A stretch of 61,180 nucleotides of DNA from Bacteroidales bacterium (GTDB taxonomy: Bacteria > Bacteroidota > Bacteroidia > Bacteroidales > PUMT01), in contig SLJO01000048.1 in NCBI GenBank assembly GCA_007135095.1, forward strand, positions 1 through 61,180, written 5' to 3'. Under the pieces are notes generated by a model, which was not told where the DNA came from, searched no databases, and worked only from the letters and a program-made list of their open reading frames with translations. Shown here in pieces: positions 18,723-28,900 of this stretch. The first letter of the stretch is position 1, and each line of letters starts with the position of its first letter. The translations under genes were made by a program, and so were the position numbers.

Positions 18723-21083
18723 ATGGAAGGACACGACAACGACATATATGCTGAGATTGACAAAATTATCTCCCTTTCGGGGAAGGATAAGAGTGCGGTG
18801 ATCCCCATACTGCAGTCCATCCAGAACAGGTATAACTATCTGCCGCGGGAGGCGCTGAAAAGGGTGTGCAGCATATCGGATATTACGCCGGCCGAAATAA
18901 CCGGGGTGGCAAGTTTCTATTCACAGTTCAGGTTTGAACCCGCAGGCAGGCATATCGTCAGGGTTTGTACCGGCACAGCATGTCATGTCAAGGGCGCGAT
19001 GCTTGTGCGCGAGGCGATAGCAAGGCATATGAATCTTGCCCCCGGCGCATCGACCGACGAGAAGAGGCTATTCACCCTTGAAAATGTTGCCTGCCTGGGC
19101 TGCTGCACCCTGGCTCCCGTTGTGCAGATTGATGATATCACCTACGGCCATGTAAGCGCCCGGATGGCGGCGGGGGTGATGAAGGATTTTCTCAGCCGCG
19201 GCAGCAGCGGGAAAAAGCCAAAAGGGGTCATTGTACCCGGCGGTGATCTGCAGGGGGAGATACGGGTCGGCCTGGGCTCCTGCTGCATTGCCAGCGGAAG
19301 CAATGAAATAAAGGAGGCCGTGGAAGAGTCGGTAATGCGCGACGGGATAAACGTGAACATCAAGCAGGTGGGCTGTGTGGGCATGTGCCACCAGGTACCG
19401 CTGGTGGAGGTTGTCACAGAGGACAACGGTGCGACACAAACAAAGCTGTATGCAAAGGTGTCGCCCCCCGACATCACATCCATAGTCCGCCACCACTTCA
19501 GTCCGCCAAACCTTCTTACCCGCATCAAAAACAGCATAACCCGGCTTGCCGAAAACATACAGTCTGACGACCACTGGGAAGGGATAGAAAGATACTCGAT
19601 CGATGTGCGCGAAAAACAGGTCGCCTCCTTCCTGGGCAACCAGCTGCCTATCGCCACCCGGCACAGGGGGGTGTCCGACCCCCTCGATATTGACGATTAT
19701 ATTGACAGGGGAGGATTCGCCGGATTGAACAGGGCGCTGACAATGGAACCCGGGGCAATCATCACAGCGGTCAGGGAAAGCGGCCTGAGGGGCAGGGGTG
19801 GCGCAGGATTTCCCGCGGGCGTGAAATGGGAAACAACCGCCTCCCAGCCCGGGGGCAGGAAAATACTCATATGTAACGGTGATGAGGGCGACCCGGGGGC
19901 TTTTATGGACAGGATGCTGCTTGAATCCTATCCTTTCCGTGTCATCGAGGGCATGACCATCGCTGCAAGGGCCATTGGTGCGAGGGAGGGAATATTCTAT
20001 ATAAGGGCTGAGTACCCCCTGGCAGTAAGGCGCATCGCAAGGGCCGCAGAAATTTGCAGCGAAAGGGGGCTGCTGGGTGATGACATCGGGGGCAGCGGCA
20101 TGAGCTTTACTGTCACCATTAAGGAGGGCGCAGGTGCCTTTGTGTGCGGCGAAGAAACCGCCCTGATAGAATCCATAGAGGGCAGAAGGGGCTTCCCCAG
20201 GCCCAGGCCTCCCTTCCCGGCGGTGCGGGGCTTGTGGGGCATGCCCACATTGGTGAACAACACCGAGACATTTGCCATGGTGCCATATATTCTTGATCAG
20301 GGAGGCGAAAAATTTGCAGCCATCGGCACACCCGGGAGCACGGGGACAAAAGTTTTTGCCCTTGCCGGTAAAATAAGGCGCGGGGGCCTCATCGAGGTAC
20401 CCATGGGGATAAGCATCAATGAGATAGTTGAAGAAATAGGGGGAGGCATTGCCGGTGGCAAAAAGTTCAAGGCGGTGCAGATAGGAGGCCCCTCGGGCGG
20501 CTGTATACCTCATTACCTTGGGGATATGGCGGTGGACTTCGGTTCGCTGATCGGGGCGGGCGCGATGATGGGCAGCGGGGGACTGGTGGTGCTGGATTCG
20601 GGTGATTGTATGGTGGATATGGCACGATACTTCCTCTCCTTCACCCAGTCTGAGTCGTGCGGCAAATGCACCTTCTGCAGGGTGGGCACAAGGAGGATGC
20701 TGAACATCCTTGACAGGCTCTGCAGTGGCAAGGCCGCTGCCGGCGAGCTGGAGGAGCTGGAAAAGCTGTCCCACCAGGTGAAAAAAGGAAGCCTGTGCGG
20801 TCTTGGCAGGACAGCGCCAAACCCGGTGCTCTCTACCCTGAAATATTTCCGCGATGAGTACCAGGCCCACCTGGAAGGCAGGTGCCCCACAGGAAAATGC
20901 AAGGATTTGATAACATATTATATTGACGATGAGTGCATAGGCTGCACCATCTGCTCGCAGCAGTGCCCGGTGGAGGCCATCGGGTTCAGGCCACATGAAA
21001 AGCATGATATTGACACTTCCAGATGCACCAAATGCGATATCTGCAGGGAGGCCTGTCCGGCGGGTGCGGTAAAGATCAGATAA
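18723..21083 (+). CDS. NuoE-NuoF-type NADH diaphorase fusion with C-terminal 2[4Fe-4S] ferredoxin domain
   Basis: 786 aa; NuoE-type 2Fe-2S (CTGTACHVKGA...CLGCC), second thioredoxin-like 2Fe-2S region (GSCCIASGS...GCVGMC), NuoF core (RGRGGAGFPAGVKWE, GDEGDPGAFMDRMLLES, ESCGKCTFCRVGTRRM), terminal CIGCTICSQQCP/CTKCDICREACP. Confidence 0.92.
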   Translation: MEGHDNDIYAEIDKIISLSGKDKSAVIPILQSIQNRYNYLPREALKRVCSISDITPAEITGVASFYSQFRFEPAGRHIVRVCTGTACHVKGAMLVREAIARHMNLAPGASTDEKRLFTLENVACLGCCTLAPVVQIDDITYGHVSARMAAGVMKDFLSRGSSGKKPKGVIVPGGDLQGEIRVGLGSCCIASGSNEIKEAVEESVMRDGINVNIKQVGCVGMCHQVPLVEVVTEDNGATQTKLYAKVSPPDITSIVRHHFSPPNLLTRIKNSITRLAENIQSDDHWEGIERYSIDVREKQVASFLGNQLPIATRHRGVSDPLDIDDYIDRGGFAGLNRALTMEPGAIITAVRESGLRGRGGAGFPAGVKWETTASQPGGRKILICNGDEGDPGAFMDRMLLESYPFRVIEGMTIAARAIGAREGIFYIRAEYPLAVRRIARAAEICSERGLLGDDIGGSGMSFTVTIKEGAGAFVCGEETALIESIEGRRGFPRPRPPFPAVRGLWGMPTLVNNTETFAMVPYILDQGGEKFAAIGTPGSTGTKVFALAGKIRRGGLIEVPMGISINEIVEEIGGGIAGGKKFKAVQIGGPSGGCIPHYLGDMAVDFGSLIGAGAMMGSGGLVVLDSGDCMVDMARYFLSFTQSESCGKCTFCRVGTRRMLNILDRLCSGKAAAGELEELEKLSHQVKKGSLCGLGRTAPNPVLSTLKYFRDEYQAHLEGRCPTGKCKDLITYYIDDECIGCTICSQQCPVEAIGFRPHEKHDIDTSRCTKCDICREACPAGAVKIR

Positions 21084-21086
21084 GAA

Positions 21087-22640
21087 ATGGTTAAACTCAA
21101 AATAGACAACAGGCAGATCACTGCCACAGAGGGAGCAACAATCCTTGAAGCCGCCCGTGCAGCCGGCATAGCAATACCTGCCATGTGCAACAACAGCGAC
21201 TCAGGGCATTTTGCCTCGTGCATGGTTTGCCTGGTCAGCGAGAGGAACTCCGGGTCGATGCTCCCTGCATGCTCGGCCATGGCGGGCGGGGGAATGGATA
21301 TAATTACCAGTGACCCCGCGATCGTTGAATCACGGAAAATGGCGCTGGAGCTGCTGCTTTCCGAGCATATCGGCGACTGTGAGGGGCCCTGCCGCGTTTC
21401 CTGTCCCGCCGGCATGGACATACCACTGATGAATACCTTCCTTGCCGCGGGAATGACCGACAAGGCCCTTGAAACGGTGATGAACCACATAGCCTTTCCC
21501 TCGGTACTGGGCAGGATATGTCCCGCTCCCTGTGAAGGGGCCTGTCACAGGAAAGGGATTGACGCCCCGGTAGCGGTCTGCGCACTAAAGCGGTTCGCCG
21601 GCGATAACGGAAAAAGAACTTTTACCCCCTCCCCTGCCAGGCAAGGCAGGGTTGCCATAGTCGGTGCAGGGATCGCGGGACTGTCGGCCGCATATTACCT
21701 GCGGCTAAAAGGCATATCCTGCGAATTGTTCGACAGCAGTCCCCTGCCCGGCGGTGCCCTGAGATACCTGGCCGGTGAAGGCAAACTGGACAGGAAGGTG
21801 CTGGAGGAAGAAATCAGCTTCATACTCGGTTCGGGGGTGCAGTTTCACCCGGGCACCACGGTTGACAAAAGCCGTTTTACCGAGCTTGCCCTCGGTTACG
21901 ACGCCGTCGTGGTTGCAACGGGCAATTTTTCAGAAGACATATCACATTGGGGGCTCACCAATAACGGCAAGCAGGTGACCGTCGACAAACAAAGCCTGCA
22001 GACCAGCATCGCGAACGTATTTGCCGCGGGGAATGTGAACAGGAGCACCCGCCTGGCTGTCCGCTCCGCCGGACAGGGCCGGGAGGCAGCCTGCAGTATA
22101 GCCCGGATGCTGGAAGGGGGTGAGCCCGCCGGGCAGAGGCGGTTTAACTCCCGTGTCGGCAGACTGCGGCAGTCAGAACATGCCACCTTCATGAAAGAGG
22201 CCTCTGCCGTGGCGAGGCTTGAACCCTCAAACGGCAGGGGATACTCCCCCGGGGAAGCGGCCAGTGAGGCTGCCAGGTGCATGCATTGCGAGTGCCTGAA
22301 GCCCGAAGGCTGCACCCTGCGCGATCTGGCCGGCCGTTACGGCGCATCACAAAGAAGGTTCGGCTACGAGGAGAGAAAAACTATCAAAAAGAACAGTGAA
22401 CACGACCTGCTGACCCATGAGCCGGGCAAATGCATTAAATGCGGCATCTGCGTCAGACTCTCAGCCGGGAACGGGGAGAAACCCGGCCTTGCCTACCTGG
22501 GCAGGGGTTATGACGTCGAGATAGCAGTTCCCTTCGGTGAGAGTATCAGCGGGGCGATAAAAAAGAGCGGGGCACTGCTGGCCCAATCCTGCCCCACCGG
22601 CGCACTCTCCCTTAAGGCGGGCAAAATCATAAAAATATGA
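21087..22640 (+). CDS. 2Fe-2S / GltD-like FAD / Fe-S fusion oxidoreductase
   Basis: 517 aa; NuoG/HndD-like N-terminal 2Fe-2S (CNNSDSGHFASCMVC...LPAC), GltD-like Fe-S helix bundle (CEGPCRVSCPAGMDIP...GRICPAPCEGACHR), FAD motif VAIVGAGIAGLSAAYYL, C-terminal CIKCGIC. Confidence 0.87.
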   Translation: MVKLKIDNRQITATEGATILEAARAAGIAIPAMCNNSDSGHFASCMVCLVSERNSGSMLPACSAMAGGGMDIITSDPAIVESRKMALELLLSEHIGDCEGPCRVSCPAGMDIPLMNTFLAAGMTDKALETVMNHIAFPSVLGRICPAPCEGACHRKGIDAPVAVCALKRFAGDNGKRTFTPSPARQGRVAIVGAGIAGLSAAYYLRLKGISCELFDSSPLPGGALRYLAGEGKLDRKVLEEEISFILGSGVQFHPGTTVDKSRFTELALGYDAVVVATGNFSEDISHWGLTNNGKQVTVDKQSLQTSIANVFAAGNVNRSTRLAVRSAGQGREAACSIARMLEGGEPAGQRRFNSRVGRLRQSEHATFMKEASAVARLEPSNGRGYSPGEAASEAARCMHCECLKPEGCTLRDLAGRYGASQRRFGYEERKTIKKNSEHDLLTHEPGKCIKCGICVRLSAGNGEKPGLAYLGRGYDVEIAVPFGESISGAIKKSGALLAQSCPTGALSLKAGKIIKI

Positions 22641-23815
22641 ATACTGAATCCACATACCACCGCAACCCTGCCACGGCGGCCCCGGGCCGCATGCATTCAT
22701 TCACAGCCCCTTATTTGCTGTTGATTGCCCTGCTGGCCTGCCTGCCGGTTTACGCGACCAGCCAGGGAGAAGACGGATGGCAAAACTTCCGGGGGGATGC
22801 GCGGCTCACCGGCACCACCGGGCAGTCGATCCCGGCCGGTCCCAAACCGCTGTGGACATTCCAGGCCGGTGATGAGATAAAATCCTCGCCGGTGATTTAT
22901 AACTCCCGCATTGTGATAGGAGCCGGCAACGGCATTGTTTATTGCCTGGGGATGGAAGGAAACCCGCTGTGGCAATATGACACCGGAAACACAATCGAGG
23001 CTCCTGCACTGATCAGCGGCAACAGGGTTTATGTAGGAAATCTCGGGGGCACCCTCTTCTGCCTGGACCTTTTGAGCGGGAAGGTGCTCTGGCGGTATGA
23101 ATGCGACAACCAGATCATGGCCTCACCAAATATCTGGAACGGGGGTACCCGCGACATGATCCTGGTGGGCAGCTACGATTACTACCTGCATGCGGTTGAT
23201 GCAGAAAACGGCAGTCCCCTCTGGAAGTATGAACTATACAACTACCTGAACTCCGCGGTAGCAATTGAAAATGACATGGCCGTTTTTGGCGGATGCGACG
23301 GCTACCTTCACAGGGTAGACCTTAACACGGGAGACCCGCTGCCGGAGATCGAAATAGCCAGCTACGTGGCCGGCTCGCCTGCCCTGGAATATGGCACAGC
23401 CTTTATAGGCGATTATGACGGGGTGTTCACCGCGGTCGATTACCTGGAAGGAGAAATTTTATGGACCTGGCAGGATACCGAAAGAAACCTGCCCTTCGTC
23501 TCCTCGCCGTCAATTCACGGCAACAGGGTGATAATCGGAAACAGGGACAGGTTTGTTTACAGCCTTGATAAAAGGACCGGGAAAATACAATGGAAGACAA
23601 ACACGGGAAGCCGGGTTGATGCCTCCGCCGTAACAGACGGCCAAAGGGTTCTGGTGGCAAATATGAGGGGTGATATATTGTTGCTTGATATTGAAACGGG
23701 CTTGAGATTATGGACCTTCGAGACCGGCAGCCCGGTTTCAGGAAGCCCGGGGGTATCGGAAGGCAAAATCATTATCGGCACCAGCGACGGCACCCTCTGG
23801 TGCTTTGGCGGGTAA
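22637..23815 (+). CDS. PQQ-like beta-propeller repeat protein, secreted
   Basis: 392 aa; signal peptide; GWQNFRGDARLTG...PKPLWTFQAGDEIKSSPVIYNSRIVIGAGNG; overlaps upstream stop by ATGA. Confidence 0.85.
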   Translation: MNTESTYHRNPATAAPGRMHSFTAPYLLLIALLACLPVYATSQGEDGWQNFRGDARLTGTTGQSIPAGPKPLWTFQAGDEIKSSPVIYNSRIVIGAGNGIVYCLGMEGNPLWQYDTGNTIEAPALISGNRVYVGNLGGTLFCLDLLSGKVLWRYECDNQIMASPNIWNGGTRDMILVGSYDYYLHAVDAENGSPLWKYELYNYLNSAVAIENDMAVFGGCDGYLHRVDLNTGDPLPEIEIASYVAGSPALEYGTAFIGDYDGVFTAVDYLEGEILWTWQDTERNLPFVSSPSIHGNRVIIGNRDRFVYSLDKRTGKIQWKTNTGSRVDASAVTDGQRVLVANMRGDILLLDIETGLRLWTFETGSPVSGSPGVSEGKIIIGTSDGTLWCFGG

Positions 23816-23865
23816 GCCCGGGAGCAGTGATTCATAAGGCACATTTATCAAAATAAATAAAAATA

Positions 23866-25149
23866 ATGAAGATAGTTCATATCATCCCCGGGTCAGGAGG
23901 CAGTTTTTACTGCGGTAACTGCCTGCGCGACAGCAAGTATTTTGATTCGCTCAGGAAGCTGGGCCATGATGCACTGAAAGTGCCGATGTATCTCCCCTTG
24001 TTTGAAAATGACATGATCAACGGCCAGGTGCCTGTTTTCTATGGCGCAGTGAACCTGTACCTGAAGCAGGCATACCCCTTTTTCAGAAATGCCCCAAAAT
24101 GGCTTAACAATGTGCTCAATACCAGGCCCGTGCTTAAGCAGGCGGCAAAAATGGCAGGATCAACAAGGGCGGCCGGCCTGGAGGATATGACAATTTCGAT
24201 GCTGATGGGCGAACACGGAAACCAGGCCAGGGAGCTTGAGGAGCTGACAAAATGGCTCGAGGTGCATTTCAGGCCTGATATTATCCATCTCTCCAATGCC
24301 CTTTTGCTCGGTCTTGCGGGCAAACTCAGGAAACGGCTGGGCATTCCCGTGTTGTGCAGCCTCCAGGATGAAGATGTATGGGTTGATGTGATGTCGGCGG
24401 GAAACCGGGAAAGGGTGTGGCAGCTTATGGGAGAAAAAGCACAGGACATTGAAGCCTTTGTTTCGGTAAGCCATTATTTCAGCAGGCTGATGACAGAGAA
24501 AATGAAGCTGGACAGTGGCCGGCTGCATACGCTGCACCTGGGGGTGGACCCGGATGATTATCAGTTCATCAATTCAGCCGGCAAGGAAAGGGCTATTGGC
24601 TTTCTTTCACGTATGAACCGGGAAAACGGACTGGATATTCTTGTCGATGCATTCATCCTGCTCAAAGGTGACAGCAGAAACAAGGATGTAAAGCTGTATA
24701 TTAGTGGCGGCAGCACCGGCGATGACGCTGCATTTGTTAAAGCTCAGAAAAACAGGATCATGGGGGCGGGCATAAGCCAGGACGTGATTTTCCTTGAGAA
24801 CTTTGAAAATGAGCACCGGCATATCTTCTTTGAAAGGGTATCGGTGCTTTCGGTTCCGGTGCGCGGGGGAGAGGCCTTCGGGATCTACCTGGCCGAGGCA
24901 ATGGCCAGCGGCATACCGGTGGTGCAGCCGGCCCTGGGAGCCTTCCCGGAGATTATTGAGGCAACCGGCGGTGGACTCACCTACAGAGGAAATACCCCCG
25001 GGGAGCTTGCCGGCAGTCTTGAAAAACTACTTTCCGGCAGGGAGTTATTATCGGTGATGAGCATCAATGCCAGGAAGGGTGTTGAAGAGAAGTTCAACAT
25101 CAACACCCAGGCAGCACTGCTGGCTGATATTTACAAGGGGTTAATATAA
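23866..25149 (+). CDS. Glycosyltransferase, GT4-like
   Basis: 427 aa; GT-B fold signals: AIGFLSRMNRENGLDILVDAF, VPVRGGEAFGIYLAEAMASGIPVVQPALGAFPEII; N-terminal SFYCGNCLRD. Confidence 0.85.
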   Translation: MKIVHIIPGSGGSFYCGNCLRDSKYFDSLRKLGHDALKVPMYLPLFENDMINGQVPVFYGAVNLYLKQAYPFFRNAPKWLNNVLNTRPVLKQAAKMAGSTRAAGLEDMTISMLMGEHGNQARELEELTKWLEVHFRPDIIHLSNALLLGLAGKLRKRLGIPVLCSLQDEDVWVDVMSAGNRERVWQLMGEKAQDIEAFVSVSHYFSRLMTEKMKLDSGRLHTLHLGVDPDDYQFINSAGKERAIGFLSRMNRENGLDILVDAFILLKGDSRNKDVKLYISGGSTGDDAAFVKAQKNRIMGAGISQDVIFLENFENEHRHIFFERVSVLSVPVRGGEAFGIYLAEAMASGIPVVQPALGAFPEIIEATGGGLTYRGNTPGELAGSLEKLLSGRELLSVMSINARKGVEEKFNINTQAALLADIYKGLI

Positions 25150-25226
25150 CCAGCGGCCTTATGCAGCCCTGAAGGCGCCCGCCGTTAAGGCGGTCTGGAA
25201 CGATAATCAGAATTAAGTTTATTTCT

Positions 25227-25958
25227 ATGCTCCTGAGAGTTAACGACATATCGAAATCATACAAAAGCCGGTTTGGCAGGACCATCCGTGAGGTGCTTCG
25301 CGAAACCTCCCTTGTGCTGGAAAAGGGTGAAAAAATAGCTGTTGCAGGACCATCGGGATCAGGCAAAACCACCCTTTTGAACCTGATAGGGGCACTGGAT
25401 TTTCCCGATCAGGGAGAAATAATTTTTAATGGCAAACCGCTTTCCGGCATGACTGCAAAACAGCTGGCAGGATTCAGGAACCGGGAGATCGGTTTTATAT
25501 TCCAGTCCCATCACCTCCTGCCCCAGCTTACCCTGTGGGAAAATATTCTTGTGCCCGTGCTGCCGGGCAATGAACCCAGAAAACTGGTTTACAGGCGGGC
25601 CGCAGAGCTGCTGAAAGAGACCGGATTGTGGGAGATTCGCCACCAGAAGCCGGGCGAGCTTTCCGGCGGTGAATGTCAGCGCACGGCGGTGGTCAGGGCG
25701 CTGATCAACCGTCCCTCGCTGGTGCTTGCCGATGAACCAACAGGCTCGCTCGACAGCGAAAATGCCAATATGCTTATCGACCTGCTTGTCAGGCTGGGCA
25801 CAAAGGAGGAAAGCGCAATGGTGGTGGTAACCCATTCCATGGAGATCGCCTCGGGGATGGATAAAATATACAACCTCGGCAGCGGGAAACTAAAAAGGGC
25901 CGTCCCCGGGCAGGGCCGCAAGGAACAGGGAGCACCGGAACAAGACAAAGATGCCTGA
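25227..25958 (+). CDS. ABC transporter ATP-binding protein (LolD/MacB-like)
   Basis: 243 aa; Walker A GPSGSGKTT, signature LSGGECQR, Walker B LVLADEPTGSLD. Confidence 0.93.
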   Translation: MLLRVNDISKSYKSRFGRTIREVLRETSLVLEKGEKIAVAGPSGSGKTTLLNLIGALDFPDQGEIIFNGKPLSGMTAKQLAGFRNREIGFIFQSHHLLPQLTLWENILVPVLPGNEPRKLVYRRAAELLKETGLWEIRHQKPGELSGGECQRTAVVRALINRPSLVLADEPTGSLDSENANMLIDLLVRLGTKEESAMVVVTHSMEIASGMDKIYNLGSGKLKRAVPGQGRKEQGAPEQDKDA

Positions 25959-25960
25959 TC

Positions 25961-28900
25961 ATGAACCTTAGTAAACTTACAATACGTTCATTTTATCACT
26001 ATTTCGGGGCAAACATAATGGCTGCCGCGGGTCTTGCCGTTGCAACAGCCGTAATTACAGGGGCATTTATAACAGGCGACTCGCTGAGCCATTCGCTGGA
26101 AAAAACCGTTATCATGAGGCTGGGCAATATCAGCCATTCGGTCACGGCCGGCGAAAGGCTGTTTACCATGGAAATGGGCAACAGGTTTGCGCAGATCAGC
26201 GGCCTGCCGGTTTCGGGGGGCCTGGTGGCTCAGGGCATGGCTGCCGCCGAAGGAGGCGGCGCGGAAAGGCTCAACAGGATCCAGGTGATCGGGGTGGACA
26301 GTGCGTTCAGCCGGCTGCTGGGCACGGGCTTCCAATACTCCGGCAGGGGGCCCGGAGAGGTTGTCATAAGTGAGAACATGGCCCGCCGGATGAATCTTCA
26401 GGCAGGCGATTTTTTCCAGCTCAGGATGAAAAGGACAGGGCTGATACCAATGAACACCCCCCTGGTATCGGATGCCGACCAGACCGTTGCCCGGAGGGTC
26501 AGGGTGGCGGCTGTGGCAGGGGACGGCGATTACGGACGGTTTAACCTGCAGGTTTCACAGACTGCCCCCTTCAATGTCTGGGCCGATATAGGCTGGCTTA
26601 ATATGGTGATGGGGCTCGAAGGGATGGCCAATATCCTCTTTATTGCATCCCCTGCATCTGAAACCGCCGATCTGCATCGCTTCCTGGAGGGCTCCTGGGA
26701 TATTGAAGATGCCAATCTCACCCTCAGCCGGATACCGGGAGAAGAGAGGCTTGCAATAAGCTCGGAAAGGGTTTTTATTGAAGATCACTTATCCTCGGGC
26801 CTCACCGGCCTGTTCCCGCAAAGCACTGCGTTCCTCACCTATTTTGTGAACTCCATTGAAAAGGCTGGGAACAGCACGCCCTACTCATTCGTTACTGCCG
26901 GCAGCCGCTACTTGCTGGAGGACCATGAAACCGTTATCAGCCGGTGGCTGGCCGATGACCTTTCGGCGGGTGTTGGCGACAGCCTGTTGATGCGCTACTG
27001 GGAAACAGGTGCGCTCCGCGAACTGAAGGAAAATAAAACCTGGCTTGTTGTGAAGGGCATCGCAGAGATGGAGGATGTCGCCCCCGACAGTGTGCTGATG
27101 CCCCATCTGCCGGGATTATCCGACGCCGGGAACTGCAGGGACTGGGACACGGGTGTGCCCGTGGAGCTGGGGAGGATAAGAGGCAAAGATGAACTTTACT
27201 GGGATGAATACAGGGGAACACCAAAGGCCTACATTTCCCTTTCCCTCGGGCAGCAGTTATGGACCAACAGGTTCGGAAATCTCACGTCGGTATGGCTGCC
27301 CGGGGAGATGGATGACCCGGTGGAGGTGCGCGAGGTGATCAGATCGGCTGTAAGCCCGTCACAGTCGGGCTTCAGGGTGAATGAGCTGCGGGAGCGCGGA
27401 CTGGAGTCGGCCGCTGGTGGCGTCGACTTCGGCATGCTGTTCGGGGGTCTCGGCTTTTTTGTGATGCTGGCCGGCGTCATGCTTTTTTTCCTGCTGCAGC
27501 TTTATAATATGGAAAAACGGGCTGACCAGATCAGGCTCTTTTCCTCCCTTGGATACCCGCCTGGGCTGATCAGGAAAATATACCTTGGCGAGGGAATGCT
27601 TGTGGCCATGGCGGGAACACTATCGGGACTTCTGCTGGCAGTGCTCTACGGGAAAATGGTCCATTGGGCACTCTCGGGAATGTGGCAGGATATAGTGCGC
27701 ACAGGTGTGCTGGAGATGGTGGTGAAACCCCTTTCACTGCTCACCGGCTTTACAATCGGCATCTCAATCGCCTTCCTGGTTATCATCCTCAGCATTAACC
27801 GGTATGTTCTTAAAAAACCCCGCTCCGGCACTGACGCGGCAGGGGAAAAGGGAAAATCACGCTGCGGCGCATTGCAAAATACACGGCACAGGATCCTGGG
27901 CAGGCATATCGCCGCAGCGCTGCTGACCCTGGGGGGAGCAGTGATACTGCTCAGGCAGCTTGTATGGGTTGCGGGCTGGGATCCTGCAGGCTTTTTTTTC
28001 GCCGGGGGACTGCTGGTTCCAGCCTTTCTGCTTTTCCTCGATGCCCTGCTGCTCCGGCTGGAAGATAAAAATTACGGTCATGTAAGCATGACAATGCTGG
28101 GCATGAAGAACCTGGTAAGGAACCGCACCCGCAGCCTTTCGGTCATCATACTGCTTGCGCTGGGTATATTCACCGTAATAGCCACCGGTTCGCACCGCAA
28201 GGATGCGGCAGCCTCCCAGACACACTCCACCGGCGGAACGGGAGGCTTTCTCTTTGTAACAGAAGTCACCGTGCCGGTTCTTTATGACCTTAACAGCAGG
28301 GAGGCTCAACTGGATTTCAACATACCCCCCGGCCTTAACTTCGTGCAGTTCATGGCCAGCTATGCGGATGATGCCAGCTGCCTGAACCTTAACCAGGTGG
28401 CCAATCCCCGGATCCTATCTGTCAACCCTTCACTGCTGAGCGGAAGGTTCAGTTTTGCCAGGGGCGCTGACCGGCCCGGCGGGGAGGATCCCTGGCAGAG
28501 CCTGGAGGCTGAGATTGCAGGCAGCCAGGCCGGCGGCAGCCCCATTATCCCTGCCATTGCCGATCAGGCAGTGATACAATGGGGACTGGGCAAGAGGGTT
28601 GGCGACACGCTGACCTATACTGATGAAAGAGGCGAAGAGCTCAGGCTTCTGCTGGTGGGGGGACTGGCGAATTCGGTGTTCCAGGGCAATGTTATCATCG
28701 CCGAAAAGCATTTCCTGAGACATTTCCCGGCTACCAGCGGAAGCAGCTTTTTTTTGGTGGAAGGGGCACCCGAAAGCCAGGATCTCATCAGCGAGGAGCT
28801 TGAGTTCATATTCCGCGACCACGGCTGGGAAATGGAAACGGCGGCCGGCCGCCTCAACAGGTTCAATACAATTGAAAATACTTACCTGGGGATATTCATG

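Noticed and set aside
18960-19400. Cytochrome c heme sites (ACH, GMCH)
   Set aside because: The spacing is CxxxxCH/CxxxCH and the context is 2Fe-2S thioredoxin-like; no CxxCH motif.
19068-21005. 645-aa minus-strand ORF
   Set aside because: Fully antisense to the strongly supported NuoE-NuoF fusion; no recognizable domain, His/Cys/Pro-rich shadow frame typical of GC-rich coding sequence.
9670-23815. Calling the propellers true PQQ-dependent dehydrogenases
   Set aside because: No vicinal CC in the PQQ-like propellers and no pqq genes in the window; the fold call (PQQ-like/BamB-like blades) is safe but cofactor binding is not.
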